Assembly: GCA_024196135.1 (NCBI GenBank) | Contig: JAMQCK010000147.1 | Coordinates: 1 to 49,745, forward strand | Origin: Pleurotus ostreatus/Saccharomyces cerevisiae fusant | Lineage: Eukaryota; Opisthokonta | Length of the DNA: 49,745 bases | Direction of reading: 5' to 3' | Shown: in pieces, positions 22,170 through 33,900 of the stretch | Numbering within the stretch: the stretch's first letter is position 1 | Layout of the letters: each line of letters begins with the position of its first letter | The notes under the pieces: model-generated | Database searches by the model: none | The model's input: the letters and a program-made list of their open reading frames with translations, nothing else | What the model was told of the DNA's origin: nothing | Made by a program: the position numbers and the translations under genes

Positions 22170-24698
22170 ATGACTGACTCGCACATGCAAGCCCTAGCCG
22201 GCCTCGGCGGCATGTGGGGGCGCAAGTCTCTTGACGACCTTCTGCGCTGGACGCAGAATTCCCCTACTTCCACGGTATGTCTCCCTTGTGATGTACACGA
22301 TGCTCCCTTCCAAAGTACACAATGTTCCCCTTCAATGCACCCGCCGCCCTCTTCTGGTCTACCAATCAAGAAGTACGACTGACGAAACCCACAGACCTTC
22401 CCAACCGACGAGCCGTCGTCCTCCCTGCAGCGTCGCGCGTCGCAGAGCCTCGAACGCCGCGCGTCGCAGACCCTTCAGCGTCGTGCCTCCCAGCACCTCG
22501 CCCGTCGGAACTCCCAGAAACTCGTCGCGCGGCGCTCCCTGGTGCTCTCTCGGCGCCCCTCGCTCACAAAGGCGCCCTCTTTCACGACGACCGGTGATGC
22601 GCCGCCGCAAGCACCGTCGCGGCGACCGTCGCAGGCACCATCAAGGCGTCCTTCCTTGACTGGCGAGGGCTCTTTTACAACCGGCGCCAAAGGCACCCTC
22701 ACCGCGGCAGGCTCACGCGGCTCCTTCTCAGCCAACCCTCGCGGCTCCTTCTCCTCCAAGCGCCGCTCCCTCTCCCGGCGCAAGTCCCTCTCCATCCGCG
22801 TGCCCTCCTTCTCGCTCTACTACGCCGACTTCGGGAAGCAGCGCACGCCGCGGGCGCGCGCCTCCTTCTGCGACCTGAGCGTCTCCGTCGGCGGCGGGCC
22901 CGCGATCGACCCGTACGGCGGGCCTGTTGGCGATCCGTACGGTGGGCCTGAAGGCGACGCATACGACTTTGGCTTGGGGTTGGCTGGAGTGGATATGGGT
23001 GACGGCGCAGGTGTGGGCAATGAGGCAGGTCTCGCGGGCTTCCCCCCACTCCACTCCCCCACCTACCCCGACCTGGGCACGTCTGCCCTCCCCGAGCTCG
23101 ACGACACGTACTTCCAGGGCTTCTACAGCGCGGGCAACATCCGGTTCTACGACTTTGATGAGAATAACCAGTTGATCCTGAGCGGGGGAGATGCGGTTAC
23201 GGGGGAGCCTTCCTCAGGCGCTGTGGCTACGGGCGGGGACTCCGTGGCTGCGGGCGGGGGATCTGCTACAGCGAGCGTGGTATCCGCTACAGCAAGCGGA
23301 GGCTCTGCTACAGCGAGCGGGGGCTCTGCTGCGACAGGCGGGGAATCCGCTATGGCGAGTGGCGGTTTCGCTGGAGAGGGCTGGGGCTCTACTGTTAGGA
23401 ACGAGCCCTCGTCGAGCCAGGGTTCTTCCTCGGCCACCCAGCGCGACTCTGCTTCATCAACCCGGCGCGACCCTTCTTCATCAACCCGGCACGACCCTGC
23501 TGCTTCGTCGAACCGACACGATCCTCCCTCGTCCGCCGCACTAGAGACCATCCAGGAGGAAGATTCCGCGGAGGGCGAGGCCGCTGCTACCGTCGATGTA
23601 AGTGCTCAGCTCGGTTCTCGTCAGCCCTTTGTGGCGCCTGTTACCAGAGCTGACCATGAAATGCAGAAGGGCAAAGGCCGCGCGGATGTACAAGAGCCTA
23701 CGACGAGCGCGGCGAGATATCCTACCCTGGATGAGGCGATCGAAGGGTTTCTGCGCGCGGGACCCTCAGAGCCCTCGACGTCGTCCTCGCCCAAGCTGAA
23801 GAAGTCGCACAGGCGCAAGAAGGACCAAAGGCGCTCCCTTTCGGTTCCCAAGCCCACCGCGTCGCCCGCGGATGTCTTTGGTATCGCGTCGCCTGCGGAT
23901 GTCTTTGGAATTGCGCCGAATGGTGTGTATTCGTACCACCCGCTGCCGACGGCGGCCACTTCATCGAGCAAGCGCAGTGGTCCGTCGTCGGAAAGGCGCG
24001 AGGGACCATCAACGGACAGGGACAGCGGCACGTCAACAGACAAGCGCGACGGCCCATCAACGGATAAGCGCGCTCGCCCGTCGCTGGACGACGTGGCCGA
24101 GAACGCTAACCACTACGACGAAGACGACGAGGATGGCGAGCACGACCTTGACGAGGAAAATTTCAACGATGATCCTCCGCCCCGACGCGGCCGTGCCTCT
24201 GCTGCGACAGTAGAGGATGACTCGGACGACGAGTACATCGACGATGACGACTACTACACGCCTCGCACTCCCGCACGCCGCCGGGGTCTCGCCTCCAGCT
24301 CCCGGCACACGCCATCCTCGTCGCGAAACCGTCGCTACCATCCGTACTCCCCCTCCACCCCTTCCTCCTCCCGCTCGCACCGCGCCCATGGTCCCACATA
24401 TCGCTCACCCGTAGCTAATCGCCCCTTCCCCTGCCCCGTCGTCGGCTGCGACCACGCGTGCATCAACCGCAACGATCTGGGGAGGCACATGCTCAAGCAC
24501 GACCCGCCGGGCTGGTCCTGCTACAACTGCAGGCAGCGCTTCACGCGGCGGGACGCGCTGGTGCGGCACGTCGACAAGAACGCGAAGACGTCGGCGTGCT
24601 GTCGGGGCGCACACTACGCGCGCGCTGCTGAGATGCGTGTGCACCCGCACGACAGGTTTCCTGCAGAGTGGCTGGACATTATCGAGGCTGATCCATGA
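22170..24698 (+). CDS. C2H2 zinc-finger protein with RRxS phosphosite array, putative transcription factor
   Basis: Exon 1 is 22170-22274; exon 2 starts at 22395. A further 69-nt in-frame intron is likely at about 23600-23668 (GTAAGT to ATGCAG), giving about 779 residues (802 if retained). Near the C-terminus are a classical finger, C-x4-C-x12-H-x3-H beginning CPVVGCDH, and a second degenerate one, C-x2-C-x12-H, with a late Cys in place of the last His. Residues about 40-130 are Arg/Ser-rich with repeated R-R-x-S motifs (RRASQ three times, RRNSQ, RRPS three times, RRSL, RRKS). The middle is a Gly/Ser/Ala repeat zone and a Ser/Thr/Asp/Arg-rich zone, then an acidic run rich in D and E. This reads as a nuclear regulator that could be phospho-controlled. 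DNA targets are unknown; two fingers alone give limited specificity. Confidence 0.8.
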
Positions 24699-25927
24699 CT
24701 TTACGACACTGATGAACCACTTTCGCTTTCCATCCCTTAGTTTACGCTGAGCTGATCCCCATTAATCGTGTAGCCACCTCAGCAGTACGCGAGCCCGTAC
24801 GCTGTTTTCTAACTTAGTGTATCCTTAGACCAACGAGAGAGCTGTACAAGTGATGCTGGGCCTCTCAGGGGTATTTGCCAAATAGACGGGCACAAAGCCT
24901 TCCTTTTTTGGAAGGTTCTCGGCTAGTTCCGTAACTTTCCGGCGGGACGGCGGCGCGCCGAGTTGCCTTTCAAGTTCACCCTCCGCCTGCCGAACCTCGT
25001 TGAATCGTGCCCAAATGCCGCCGCCGACTCAGGAATATGTGTATCCCCTAACGCCTACTCGATGCCGTCCTTCTGACTTCGAGCACCGGGTCTCGCCGTT
25101 CTTCGACATCTGAGAGTATCAAGACCCGACCGAGTCCGGGTTCGCCTGCTGTCGATAATCGCGCTGGGCGCTGAGGATGTTCTGGAGTACTAATCTAGGA
25201 TACACCCTCCCTGCATCGCGAAGGGCTCGAAGATCGTGAGCTAGTCGCCTACCCTGGCCTGCCGCAGAGTCAGCTGCCCCCGACTTTCCACGGTGCTCTC
25301 CGACACGCATCGACTGATTCGTGCGCTGAACCAATGGCGAGCGCTGTCGAACATCCCAGAACTCTTGCCTTGCGCACATGTTGCCGGCGTCGCATTAGTC
25401 AACCCTGGCGCCGGACAAGAACTCTCGTCCGGTCGAGGCCGCACCCCTGCTCGACACCCTGCACGGCGGCGTCGTGGGCTCCTCGCTGCTGACGACGACG
25501 AGCTCGAAAGAAAGCTCCAGGGGCGTAGGCAGGAGGCACCGACAAGCAGTTCCAGCCTCGACGCGGCGCGCCAAGCGCGCGCAGCCAATCGCGCTGTTTG
25601 GTCTCGGAGGCCCATTGTTTGTCCGATCCGGCTCGCACGAATGGCCAACCATGGGACCGCGCCCGCCCCCCCTCGCAGACCCCGGCAGACCGCCGCCTTC
25701 GCGAACCCCGGCAGACCTTGGCGCCGTCATGGGCCTCATCGCGACTTCAGCCGAGCGCGTCTCGCGCGCGGCGATATAAAAGGTTTGCCTTCTATCGCCG
25801 TCCCCCCCGTCACCTCACGTTCAGTGACTTGCGCTTAGCAACCTCGCGCTCAATCATCCCCGCGCTCGCGCCCCCCATCGCCCCTGCCTTTCCTCGTCTG
25901 CCGCCTGGCTAGTCCCCGCCCAGCGCC
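24699..25927. promoter_or_regulatory. Intergenic region with TATA box before the membrane-protein gene
   Basis: A clear TATATAAAAG-like box lies at about 25773-25783, 145 bp before the ATG at 25928, followed by pyrimidine-rich sequence. Between 25250 and 25770 the DNA is open in several frames on both strands because it is GC-rich; no frame has a domain or convincing splice partner. A short repeat (ccccggcagacc) occurs twice near 25679-25710. Confidence 0.45.
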
Positions 25928-26684
25928 ATGGCCGAAGTCGTCAGCATCCCGCTTGCGCTCCCCCTCCTCCTGGCCATGTTCTTGACATGGTCGTTCGAGA
26001 TCATCACGTTTGGCATGTGTACGTCGCGCGCCCCTCTTCATCCCCCTATCCAATTCTCACATCTATCTATCCAGGCATCAACTCGTACCGCGGGCTCAAC
26101 GGCACCCTCAAGAAGGACGGCGCCGACGTCGGTGGTATGTGCCCTTCTTCTTCTTCTTCTTCATGTGTTCCGTTGTACTAAATGTCCCTTCCAGACGTCT
26201 TCTCCACCGACGGCGTCATCACCGCGGTCAGCGGCCTCACCTTCTGCCTCACCTGGCTCGTCCTCTTCATGATGTACGCCTCCCCCATGCGCGTCGTGCG
26301 CTCCTTCAAGGTCCTCGCCGGCGTCTACTGGTTCCTCACCCTCTTCCTCTTCGCCACCCTCATCCCGTACACGCAATACGTGCGCAAGGACCGCCCCGAG
26401 TGGTACGACGGGCGGAACGAGGAGTGGCCGAAGGCGTACAAGGACTATGATTATCGTGAGTAGCGGTCAACTTCATTCTCATGGGCGTCGGGTTCGTGTT
26501 CATGGGGACAAGGGTATGCTAATAATCTCCCGCAGTGGTCTGGATCTCCATCTTCGGCTGGATCGGCTGGTTCTTCACGTTCATCACGGCGTGCCTGCTG
26601 CCCGCGGCCGCGTCCGCGTCGCAGGGGTACTACACCCGCCGCGCGTACGAGGAGAAGGCGAAGGCGCAGCCGACGCAGGCATAA
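25928..26684 (+). CDS. Small four-helix membrane protein, function unknown
   Basis: Four exons (25928-26018, 26075-26134, 26195-26455, 26536-26684) join in phase to 186 residues. Predicted membrane helices: SIPLALPLLLAMFLTWSFEI near the N-terminus, VSGLTFCLTWLVLFMMY, VLAGVYWFLTLFLFATLI, and WISIFGWIGWFFTFITACLL near the C-terminus. A charged loop containing YVRKDRPEWYDGRNEEW separates the third and fourth. The C-terminus is short, basic and soluble. I do not recognise the family; short conserved tetraspan proteins of this kind are frequent in basidiomycetes. The exon pattern and hydrophobic profile make it a convincing gene even though its function is unknown. Confidence 0.75.
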
Positions 26685-27652
26685 GTGGAGCCCCTCACCT
26701 GCATGTCGCTCCTCCATCCAATACGCCCTCCACCCAATGCGCCCTTCACTCAAATGCGCCCAGACGTTCGGACTGCCGCATCGCACCTTCGGACTCTCAC
26801 GCTGCATACCTCATAGTTTCTTAGTCAGGTCGAGGTCTCTATTCACTTGACCCCTCCCCTATGGTTGGGGCTTCACAATTCACCCATCTTCATATTCACC
26901 CTTCGACTCACTTCCCCTTCCCGCATCCTCTTGATGACTCTCACGCTACCTTACGATTTACTGTACAACTAGAAGATCGGAAGCTGAAGACGTGCATTAT
27001 GGTGCACCTAATGTAGAGCCTTTTCGATGAAGCATGAGTTTGGTGTGATACTACTTGCTGTCTGGCTGAATGGTGACGCTCAATCAGGCCCGCAAGCCCG
27101 ACTCAGCTTGGGGTCTTCCAGGTGATGAGTCCAATCTGATTACCTAGACTGGCCTCGGGACGCCTATGTGTATACTTTCTGTTCTATCGCTCGAATGAAG
27201 GGGCAACACATACAGAAGCGGATCCTGGTGAGACTCCAGACGAACGAGGACGACGAGACCAGGCGCCACACGGAAGACATCCGCCGGACGCATCTGGCTC
27301 CCTGAGAGTTATCTTGGCTCACAGATGCCTTGGACAAGTCGGGGCTCTATAGCTAGTGTTCTATAGGGCGAGACAGACGAACCAGCACAGAGCGCGGAAG
27401 CATATCAATGTGGGTCCACAGGCGGCGTTTGCCGAAGCGGACCCACAACGCGTCAGTAGTAGTACACTCAACGCCATTGCATAACGTAGGGAGAGTTACA
27501 CACAGAACAGATACAGCGCAACAAGATACTGTACAAGAAGCGGAGTACAAGGAGTCGATACCCTTTTCAGCAGTGGGCTTCGGGCGAAGACCTTCCACCT
27601 TCTGGACCAGCCTTCTGCCTTCGCGGTCTTCACTGGCAGCCCCAGGGCCTGA
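26685..27652. other. Convergent 3' intergenic region
   Basis: Between the 3' ends of the membrane-protein gene (+) and the peroxiredoxin gene (-). It should hold both 3' UTRs. Short tandem similarity (tccatccaatacgccctccacccaatgcgccc) is seen near 26712-26745. No gene is supported. Confidence 0.45.
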
Positions 27653-29355
27653 TTATCCCTCGTTCGCGCCAGCATCCTCAGTCTTTTTGCCAGCCTCCTT
27701 GTCCTCCTCGACCTTCTCTGCGACCTTTTCCGCGGCCTCCTCTGCCTTCTTGTCGCTCTCGTCTGCCTTCGTGTCAGCTGCGTCCGCGCCGTTAGCCTTC
27801 TCGCCGTTAGCCTCTAAGCTGCGGATGAACTCGAGCGCAAGGCGCGGGCTGTCGACCGGCTTGACGGGCATCTTGCGGTCGAGGAGCTGGTGGGGGTTGG
27901 TAGGGTCAGCGAGGTGAGAAAGGTGAGGCGAGGTGAGGTGCGGTAAGGTGAGGCGAGTAGGAAAGTATGAGGGCGGAAGCAGCGATGGCAGAAACCAATT
28001 ATGTGATTCGGCTGGAAGCCATCTGTGCAGTGAGATCGGAAGCCAACCGTGCGCAGCGACAAGGAGAAAGCCGGCTTCGTGCAACAGCGACGATGGAGGC
28101 CAACCATGCAGTGGTCTCGGAAGTCAATCGAACGCCTCACATACCTTCCCATCCTTCCCAAATACGAAGTGGCTGCGCGCCGTCTTGCCTCCCTTCGCCG
28201 CGCCGAGGGCGCCGATGAGCGCGCGCTCGGGGTCCGAGAGGAGGGAGTAGGGCAGGGATTTCTGAAGGGGTGGGTTAGAGTCAAGCTTCCGGATACGCTA
28301 CATGTGCGGCCCATAGACGATGATGAGTGTGAACATACGACGCAGACGCACCTTCGTCTGCCACTTCGCCTGCGCATGCGGCTTATCCGCGCTGACGCAG
28401 TACACCTGGAAGCCCTCCTTCTCGAAGTCGTTGTACACATCGCGGAAGCCGCATGCCTGGGTAGTGCAGCCGGCTGGTGGGGCGGATGTAGTAAGTTGGC
28501 GGGGCGAATGGATGGCACGAGGGAGCGGCGTGTTGAGCGAGGAGAGGACGCAGCATGTTCGGCGAGGTGGTATCATGTTCAGCGAGGGGCCGGCGTGTTG
28601 AAGGAGGTGGTGTGTTGCGCAGTGAAATGAAGCGGAGGGCGAGCAGCGGGATGGTGCCGGAATGGGAGAGCACGAGACGCGTAGATCAACATGAAGGCAT
28701 AGATCAGCAGCGGATCACAGCGAATGAGCGCTACGCACGCGTATCTGCCTTTGGGACGAGGAAGAGAACGACGCCGCGGTCCGCCTTCGCGGCGAGGGCG
28801 CCGACGTCTACGTCTTCGTCCTTCTCGTTCTTGAGGGTCAGGGAGGGGAGGACGAGGGACGTAGGCTACGATGTAGTCGCGTCAGCGGATAAGTTGCGGT
28901 CGGCATACGATGGACGGGTCGATCAAGAGGCGCATTGGATGAAGGAGGATGAGTGCGGGGTATGGCTTGGATACCGCGAACGGACGATCGAGTCTCACCT
29001 TGTCCCCCGCGCCGTCGGCCTCTGCATCCTTTTCGGCCTTGACCTAATAGTCAGAGAGATGCGCGTCAGTTTCCCCCTGGGACTTTGAATACACCTCACG
29101 CACCTTTTTGGCCCTGCGCGCACCTGCCGCGTCGCCGTCTGCGGTCCTCTTGGCCGTCTGGAGTCGCGACAAGAGTGATAAATACGATAGTGGTGCGGTG
29201 AAGTGAGGAAAAGTCAGTCAGCAGCAGTCCCCCCTCCATCCGACACGCACACGGACCTTCTTCGTTGGCTCGTCTGCCTTCGGCTGGGCTGTAATACGCG
29301 ACGAACGACGCGGGGCGACGTCCAGGTCAGCAGGCGCGGCTTTGCGAGGAGGCAT
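27653..29355 (-). CDS. DOT5: DOT5-type nuclear thiol peroxidase (PrxQ/BCP peroxiredoxin)
   Basis: Reduces peroxides through a cysteine; yeast Dot5 acts in the nucleus. The start at 29355 (MPPRKAAPADLDVAPRRSSR) carries the short basic RRSSR motif seen at the N-terminus of this family. Small exons follow (29355-29257, then TAKRTADGDAAGARRAKK, then VKAEKDAEADGAGDK), leading into a peroxiredoxin fold. Joining donor C|gtgcgt to acceptor ccaccag gives DTPGCTTQACGFRDVY: peroxidatic Cys in TPGC and resolving Cys five residues later, as in PrxQ/BCP enzymes. Downstream exons give LPYSLLSDPERALIGALGAAKGG, SHFVFGKDG and DSPRLALEFIRSLEANGEK. The C-terminal 50 residues are a low-complexity K/E/A/D tail, longer than in yeast. 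The intron after HFVFGKDGK contains a degenerate minisatellite. Confidence 0.88.
27950..28140. repeat. Degenerate minisatellite inside a DOT5 intron
   Basis: Imperfect repeats of roughly 27-33 bp related to GATCGGAAGCCAACCGTGCA recur in several variants. A simpler ggtgaggcgaggtgagg run lies next to them at 27915-27960. All of it is inside the intron between the last two coding blocks of the peroxiredoxin gene. Confidence 0.6.
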
Positions 29356-30600
29356 TTTTTCAGAGGATGAAAGTCACAGTCAGAGATCGACGGGGGGGGC
29401 GATACTGAGGTGCACCAAGAGTGGTCTGGAACACAACTGTCAGCTTCGCGAAAATATTCGAGTTCGAATCGAAGACGCGCCTGCGCGCCACCGTGACTTT
29501 GCCACGTGCCTGCGGGCCGATCCGTCACACCTTCTCCGCCGTCACATCCCCCATCGCTTTCATCCGGCCACCATGTTGGCCTCTCGTCAAATCAACTGCA
29601 TCATATCTCCGCCCTCCTTGCGCATGCAAAGGCTGCTCGGCCCGAACTGTGGGTCGAGGGCGTCAAGCTGCCCTATGAGGGTAGGAACTCTGGCACCGCT
29701 TTCTGCTTTCCCCTTGTTTACTCGTAACTTTCAAACTATGCTCAATATCACCTTACCAGCCCTCTCTTCTCTTGACCCTGTCTCAAATTTTGAGGGCTCG
29801 ATTCCGCCTGGGGTGCCTCCTTGATGGCTTCCATAAACCGTCCTCGTATTGTGTTCTGAGTTCCCAAATGCCGCTCGAGCCGTGCTACGCTCCTTCGGGA
29901 GGAGTGGACATGAATAGCTGCGCGGAAGTGAGGTATAGCTGGCGCGTTTGCGCAGGATATGTTCCAGATTATACTAGTACGAGCCTGCAGTTCGTCACGA
30001 GCTATTGGATTCCTCTTTCCGCCAATTCATAATATACGAAGCAGGGTGCGTGTTGAGGCCGACATATTCATTGATACTGACATGACCTTATATTCGAGGT
30101 CTATCGACGGTTAGTCAAGCTCGGGTTGCCATCGCGAGCCCAAATCCCGACACGGATGCACCATCTCAGGCCGCTCTCCGCACGAATAAAGACATCAATT
30201 ATGACCACCAACGCCCTAAAGCATGTTTCTGGTATTCCAACGGGAGGTTACCTTGACACGCCACGCGACTCTTTACTAGGAACGCAGCCCATGCTTGCAG
30301 TTTCGATAACATGCAGCGAAGCTGGGTAAGTCCTCCAATTTGCACCAAGGAAACGAGGACGTTCTCAATGACCACCCCAGGGCGCGCCAGAATCTGTGCG
30401 AAATTGGCAAACCAGAAGCCGAGTATAGCCAGCTGACGCGCCCACGAACGAGCTGAGGGCGTGAAAAGGAGCTTCGAACGCGTGTGGTGCGCTTCTTACT
30501 AGTACGCTGCCTGTTAGTGAGTTTCTTGCATATTAAGCCGCTCGACCGTGACTTATATATACAGAGCGAACACCTCAAGCGAACGTCCATACGCTCTACG
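29356..30600. promoter_or_regulatory. Divergent upstream region with TATA box for DUF6535 gene A
   Basis: It lies between the 5' ends of DOT5 (-) and DUF6535 gene A (+). TTATATATA at about 30553-30561 sits 40-48 bp before the ATG at 30601. A CACGTG box is at about 29502. One short open frame at 29570-29680 (contains HISALLAHAKAARPELWVEG) is protein-like but lacks an ATG in frame; it is treated as unproven. Confidence 0.45.
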
Positions 30601-33600
30601 ATGTCGGACACGAAAGAAACCAGTACGACATTCCAAGGGAACAACAGAGTGTCCGAGTCCCAGAAGGCGGGACGCAAAGCGAAGAGCAGTGAGTGTCCTC
30701 AGCGCTATGTGCTGCGTTAACTCCGTTGACCGTGTTATTTCGCCAGGCGATTGGCGCGGCTATACCGACAAGTACGAAGACGATCGACTGGGCGAGGAGC
30801 TGGGAAACGATGCACGCGTCTGGAGGGTCCTCATTGACGAAGGCCGCGACTTCGATGCGGCGATGCTCCAGCGCTTTCGCGACCATTTGGACGTGGACCT
30901 CGTTTTTGTGAGTATTGTACCGTTTCCGCTCGAGCAGAACACTGAACGTGCCTTCAGGCTGGTCTCTTCTCGGCTGTCGTCACCACCTTTGTAGCCCAAA
31001 CGTCTGCGCCAAATCCCCCGGACGACGGCAGTACCAGCATCGCTCTTCTCAGAGAACTCGTCGCAATTCATCGTGCGCAGGCGAGCAATATGCCCTTGGA
31101 CACGGTGCTCGCAGCCGCTGCTTCTGCGCCACCGGCCTTCGATCTCTCGATCAATCGCTGCTGGTTCCTCAGCCTGGCCTTCAGTCTGTTCTCGGCCTTT
31201 GGCGCCGTCGTCGTCAGGCAGTGGATACAGGTGAGGTACTCCGACCCACCCAGCTACTTGTACGCTGACCTGGCTCGCAGGAATACGAAAGGGAGATTTC
31301 TGGCTCCCCGAAGCGTCGGGCCCTCATTCGACATTTCCGCCATATCGGTTTGGAGAAGTGGCAGGTCAACCTCATCATCCCGATCCTCCCCATGCTGCTC
31401 CATGTCTCCCTCCTCCTCTTCTTCATCGGTCTCGTCCTCTACGTTCGCCAGTCCGACCCCGTCATGTCCAAAGGGATCTTCTTCATCACCGCCGTTTTCT
31501 ACATGGTCTACTTCACAACGAGCTTCCTTCCGGTCCTATTTCCCCAGTGCCCCTACCGCTCTCCGTTATCGACCGGCGGAATCTGGCTCAAGTCTCTCGG
31601 GGCTTGGCTCGTGCATGCGATGCGCTGTGACCCGCAGCAGAGCTGCCCGTACGTGCTGAAGACCCCGGCCGACCGTGAATGGGACGCGGTAGCGAAGTGC
31701 CCGAAGGGTCTCATACCGCACAGTATGGAGAGGGCCATGCGCGAATCCCCCTCGCTCTCTGTCGCTCTCACCGTCATCCAAGCTGCGTCCAGCTTCACCG
31801 TCGGCCTCGACCACGATCACAGCCAGTATCCGGACAAGGAGCATCGCAAGTGTGCTCTCCTCCGCGAGAGTATCTTGGCGTGGCTCTACGGGGCCCTGAC
31901 GTCGCGTCGAGCCGTGTTCGAGTGGGCGCCCGGTCGGGAGAATGAGCTCCAGCGCCTGGCGTGCTGCCTCTTACTCGTGCCGATGGACAAGCTGGAGAAG
32001 AAGGAACTCGACCGGCAGCAGTACTGCATGTGCGGCATACGCATCTGGACCGCATTGGAGCAGGCTGTCATATCGCGGGAGGTCATGGACGCTGCTGCAC
32101 CGTCCGCCTGCGCGACCCTCCTCGCTCTCGGGCAGAGGCTCAAACTTCTCGACCATCGATATAACGTCCCCGTCAACTGCGCTCTGCAGAAGAGGATGGT
32201 CGAGGTCTACGCGGCGATGATAAAGCGGAGTCCGCACACGCGTCTGCGTCTACGACCTGTCGTTTGGGACGGAATGCTTGAGTCTTTGACGAGCTGTCCC
32301 GCGTCGACAGAGATTTCCTTGCCGTTCGCGCTCGCGCTGTGGCGTAGTCTCAATTGCAGCACGTCTGATGTCCCCAAGGATGATTCGCCGGGAAACGCGG
32401 CGTCATCCACTATCATGACCTTACAAGCTTGGCTATACGCCACGAAGCAGCCCAGCCTCGTAGCGCAGGGCGTTGTCCATCGCTTCTTATGCCCCCCGTC
32501 CTGCCAGGTGCTTCCGGTAAGCTTTTCTTTCTTACTGTTTTCTTCAAGCTAACCAACGTTCTTCGCAGCAGCGCCTCGATGATCGTCTCTCATGCGCGTC
32601 CGATGCATCGACTATCAGCACTACATCCACCGCTCGGAGCGACACCGCCTGGCTACACATGGCGTGCCGTGCCATCGATATGTACGTCCGGATGGACGAG
32701 GCAAGCAAAGGCGCGGCCTTCAGCGAGCATCTCGGGTTCTTGGCCGAACAGTTCGTCTTGACACTGACCAACGATCTGGGGTATGGGCCCTTCGACACCG
32801 CTCTGCAGATCGTCGGACGTCCGCGCATCTCTGTGCTCTTCGAGTCGAGCTTCCACCCTCGTTCCAACCCAGGTCTCGGGGAGATGATCAAGCCGGATGA
32901 AGGCCTGCCTGACGACCTCGTCGGCCCCTTCTTCTGGTTCCTTGTCGATTTACTGCAGGCGGTGGTCGACGCGCCGGCTGGCCATGACCACAATGCTGCA
33001 CCTCAGGGCGACAAGGCGACGAAGGAGATCGCGCATGCTGTCGAACGCCACGTCGAGAGGCACCGCGAATATATGGCCAAGACTCTCATCGAAGACGTCG
33101 ACTCCCTCGAGCTTCTCCGTCATTTGGCGATGTCTATCCTTACCCATCCCGAACTCGCGGCTCTCTCGACTTTCACCGACGCGCTTGCCGACAAGCTAGC
33201 CTTACTTCTGCGCCGACTGGCATCCGACGTCAGTTCGCAGTCGCGCACCGATGGTGGCCAGCCGCAAGTCGTTGACGCAGGGCGCGGCGACCAGCCGTCG
33301 CAGGATCTGGTTTGGTGCATGTGGGTGGACGCGTTCTGCAGGGGTACGGGACAAGCGAGCGCGGTAGCCTCCGATGCCCTGCATGGCGTGCTGCTTTGTC
33401 TGAGCCGTACCCACCAAGACGCATGGGTACGGGAGGTCGCCTCCATCGATCCGCACGCGCTCTCCGTACCCAACGGCATGACACTCCGAAGCCCACGAAG
33501 TCGCGAAGTGCTCGCAGAGCTGGTGCCGGACGCTCGGGCAGCATTCTCGGACGCAATGGTCGTCGTCCCATTGAATATGTGCGTCTCACCTTCCTCGAAG

Positions 33601-33900
33601 CATTTACCTGCTAAACGCTCCCATCCCAGGCGTCGCACATTCGTCGTTGACCCAGACCGACATGACAGTGACTCGGAAACTATCGTCTCCATATCGGAGA
33701 TCGTCACGTTTGACGAGTGCCGTCGGCGAATGAGACTAGGCATGCCCGCAGACGACGCTCAGAGTCATGCTTCTAACGCAGGGAAGTCGGAAGATGATGG
33801 TGACGTAGGTCGATGGCCGATTCCAAGGAGGTATTCGGCTCTTAAGAATACCTGGGCTGACTCTGCCTTGCGCTGGATTCGCCGTCTGTTAGGTCAGTAG
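30601..33900 (+). CDS. DUF6535 membrane protein, tandem paralogue A
   Basis: Six exons (30601-30688, 30747-30907, 30958-31230, 31281-32516, 32569-33578, 33630-33900) give 1012 residues. The DUF6535 block runs from YTDKYEDDRLGEELGNDARVW through RFRDHLDVDLVF to AGLFSAVVTTFVAQTS. Four likely membrane helices follow: AGLFSAVVTTFVAQ (weak), CWFLSLAFSLFSAFGAVVV, VNLIIPILPMLLHVSLLLFFIGLVLYV and IFFITAVFYMVYFTTSFLPVL. After a conserved QCPYRSPLS, about 700 residues of helix-rich soluble sequence follow, with the shared landmarks LRLRPVVWDGML, LVWCMWVDAF and a final TFDECRRRM segment. DUF6535 proteins are abundant in Agaricomycetes and have no assigned function. A TATA box lies just upstream. This is the first of three tandem copies in the same orientation. 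Confidence 0.87.

Noticed and set aside
25293..25838. A 181-codon plus-strand frame upstream of the membrane-protein gene
   Set aside because: Rich in Arg, Ala and Pro, open on both strands due to GC content, no recognised domain, and it overlaps the TATA box of the next gene.
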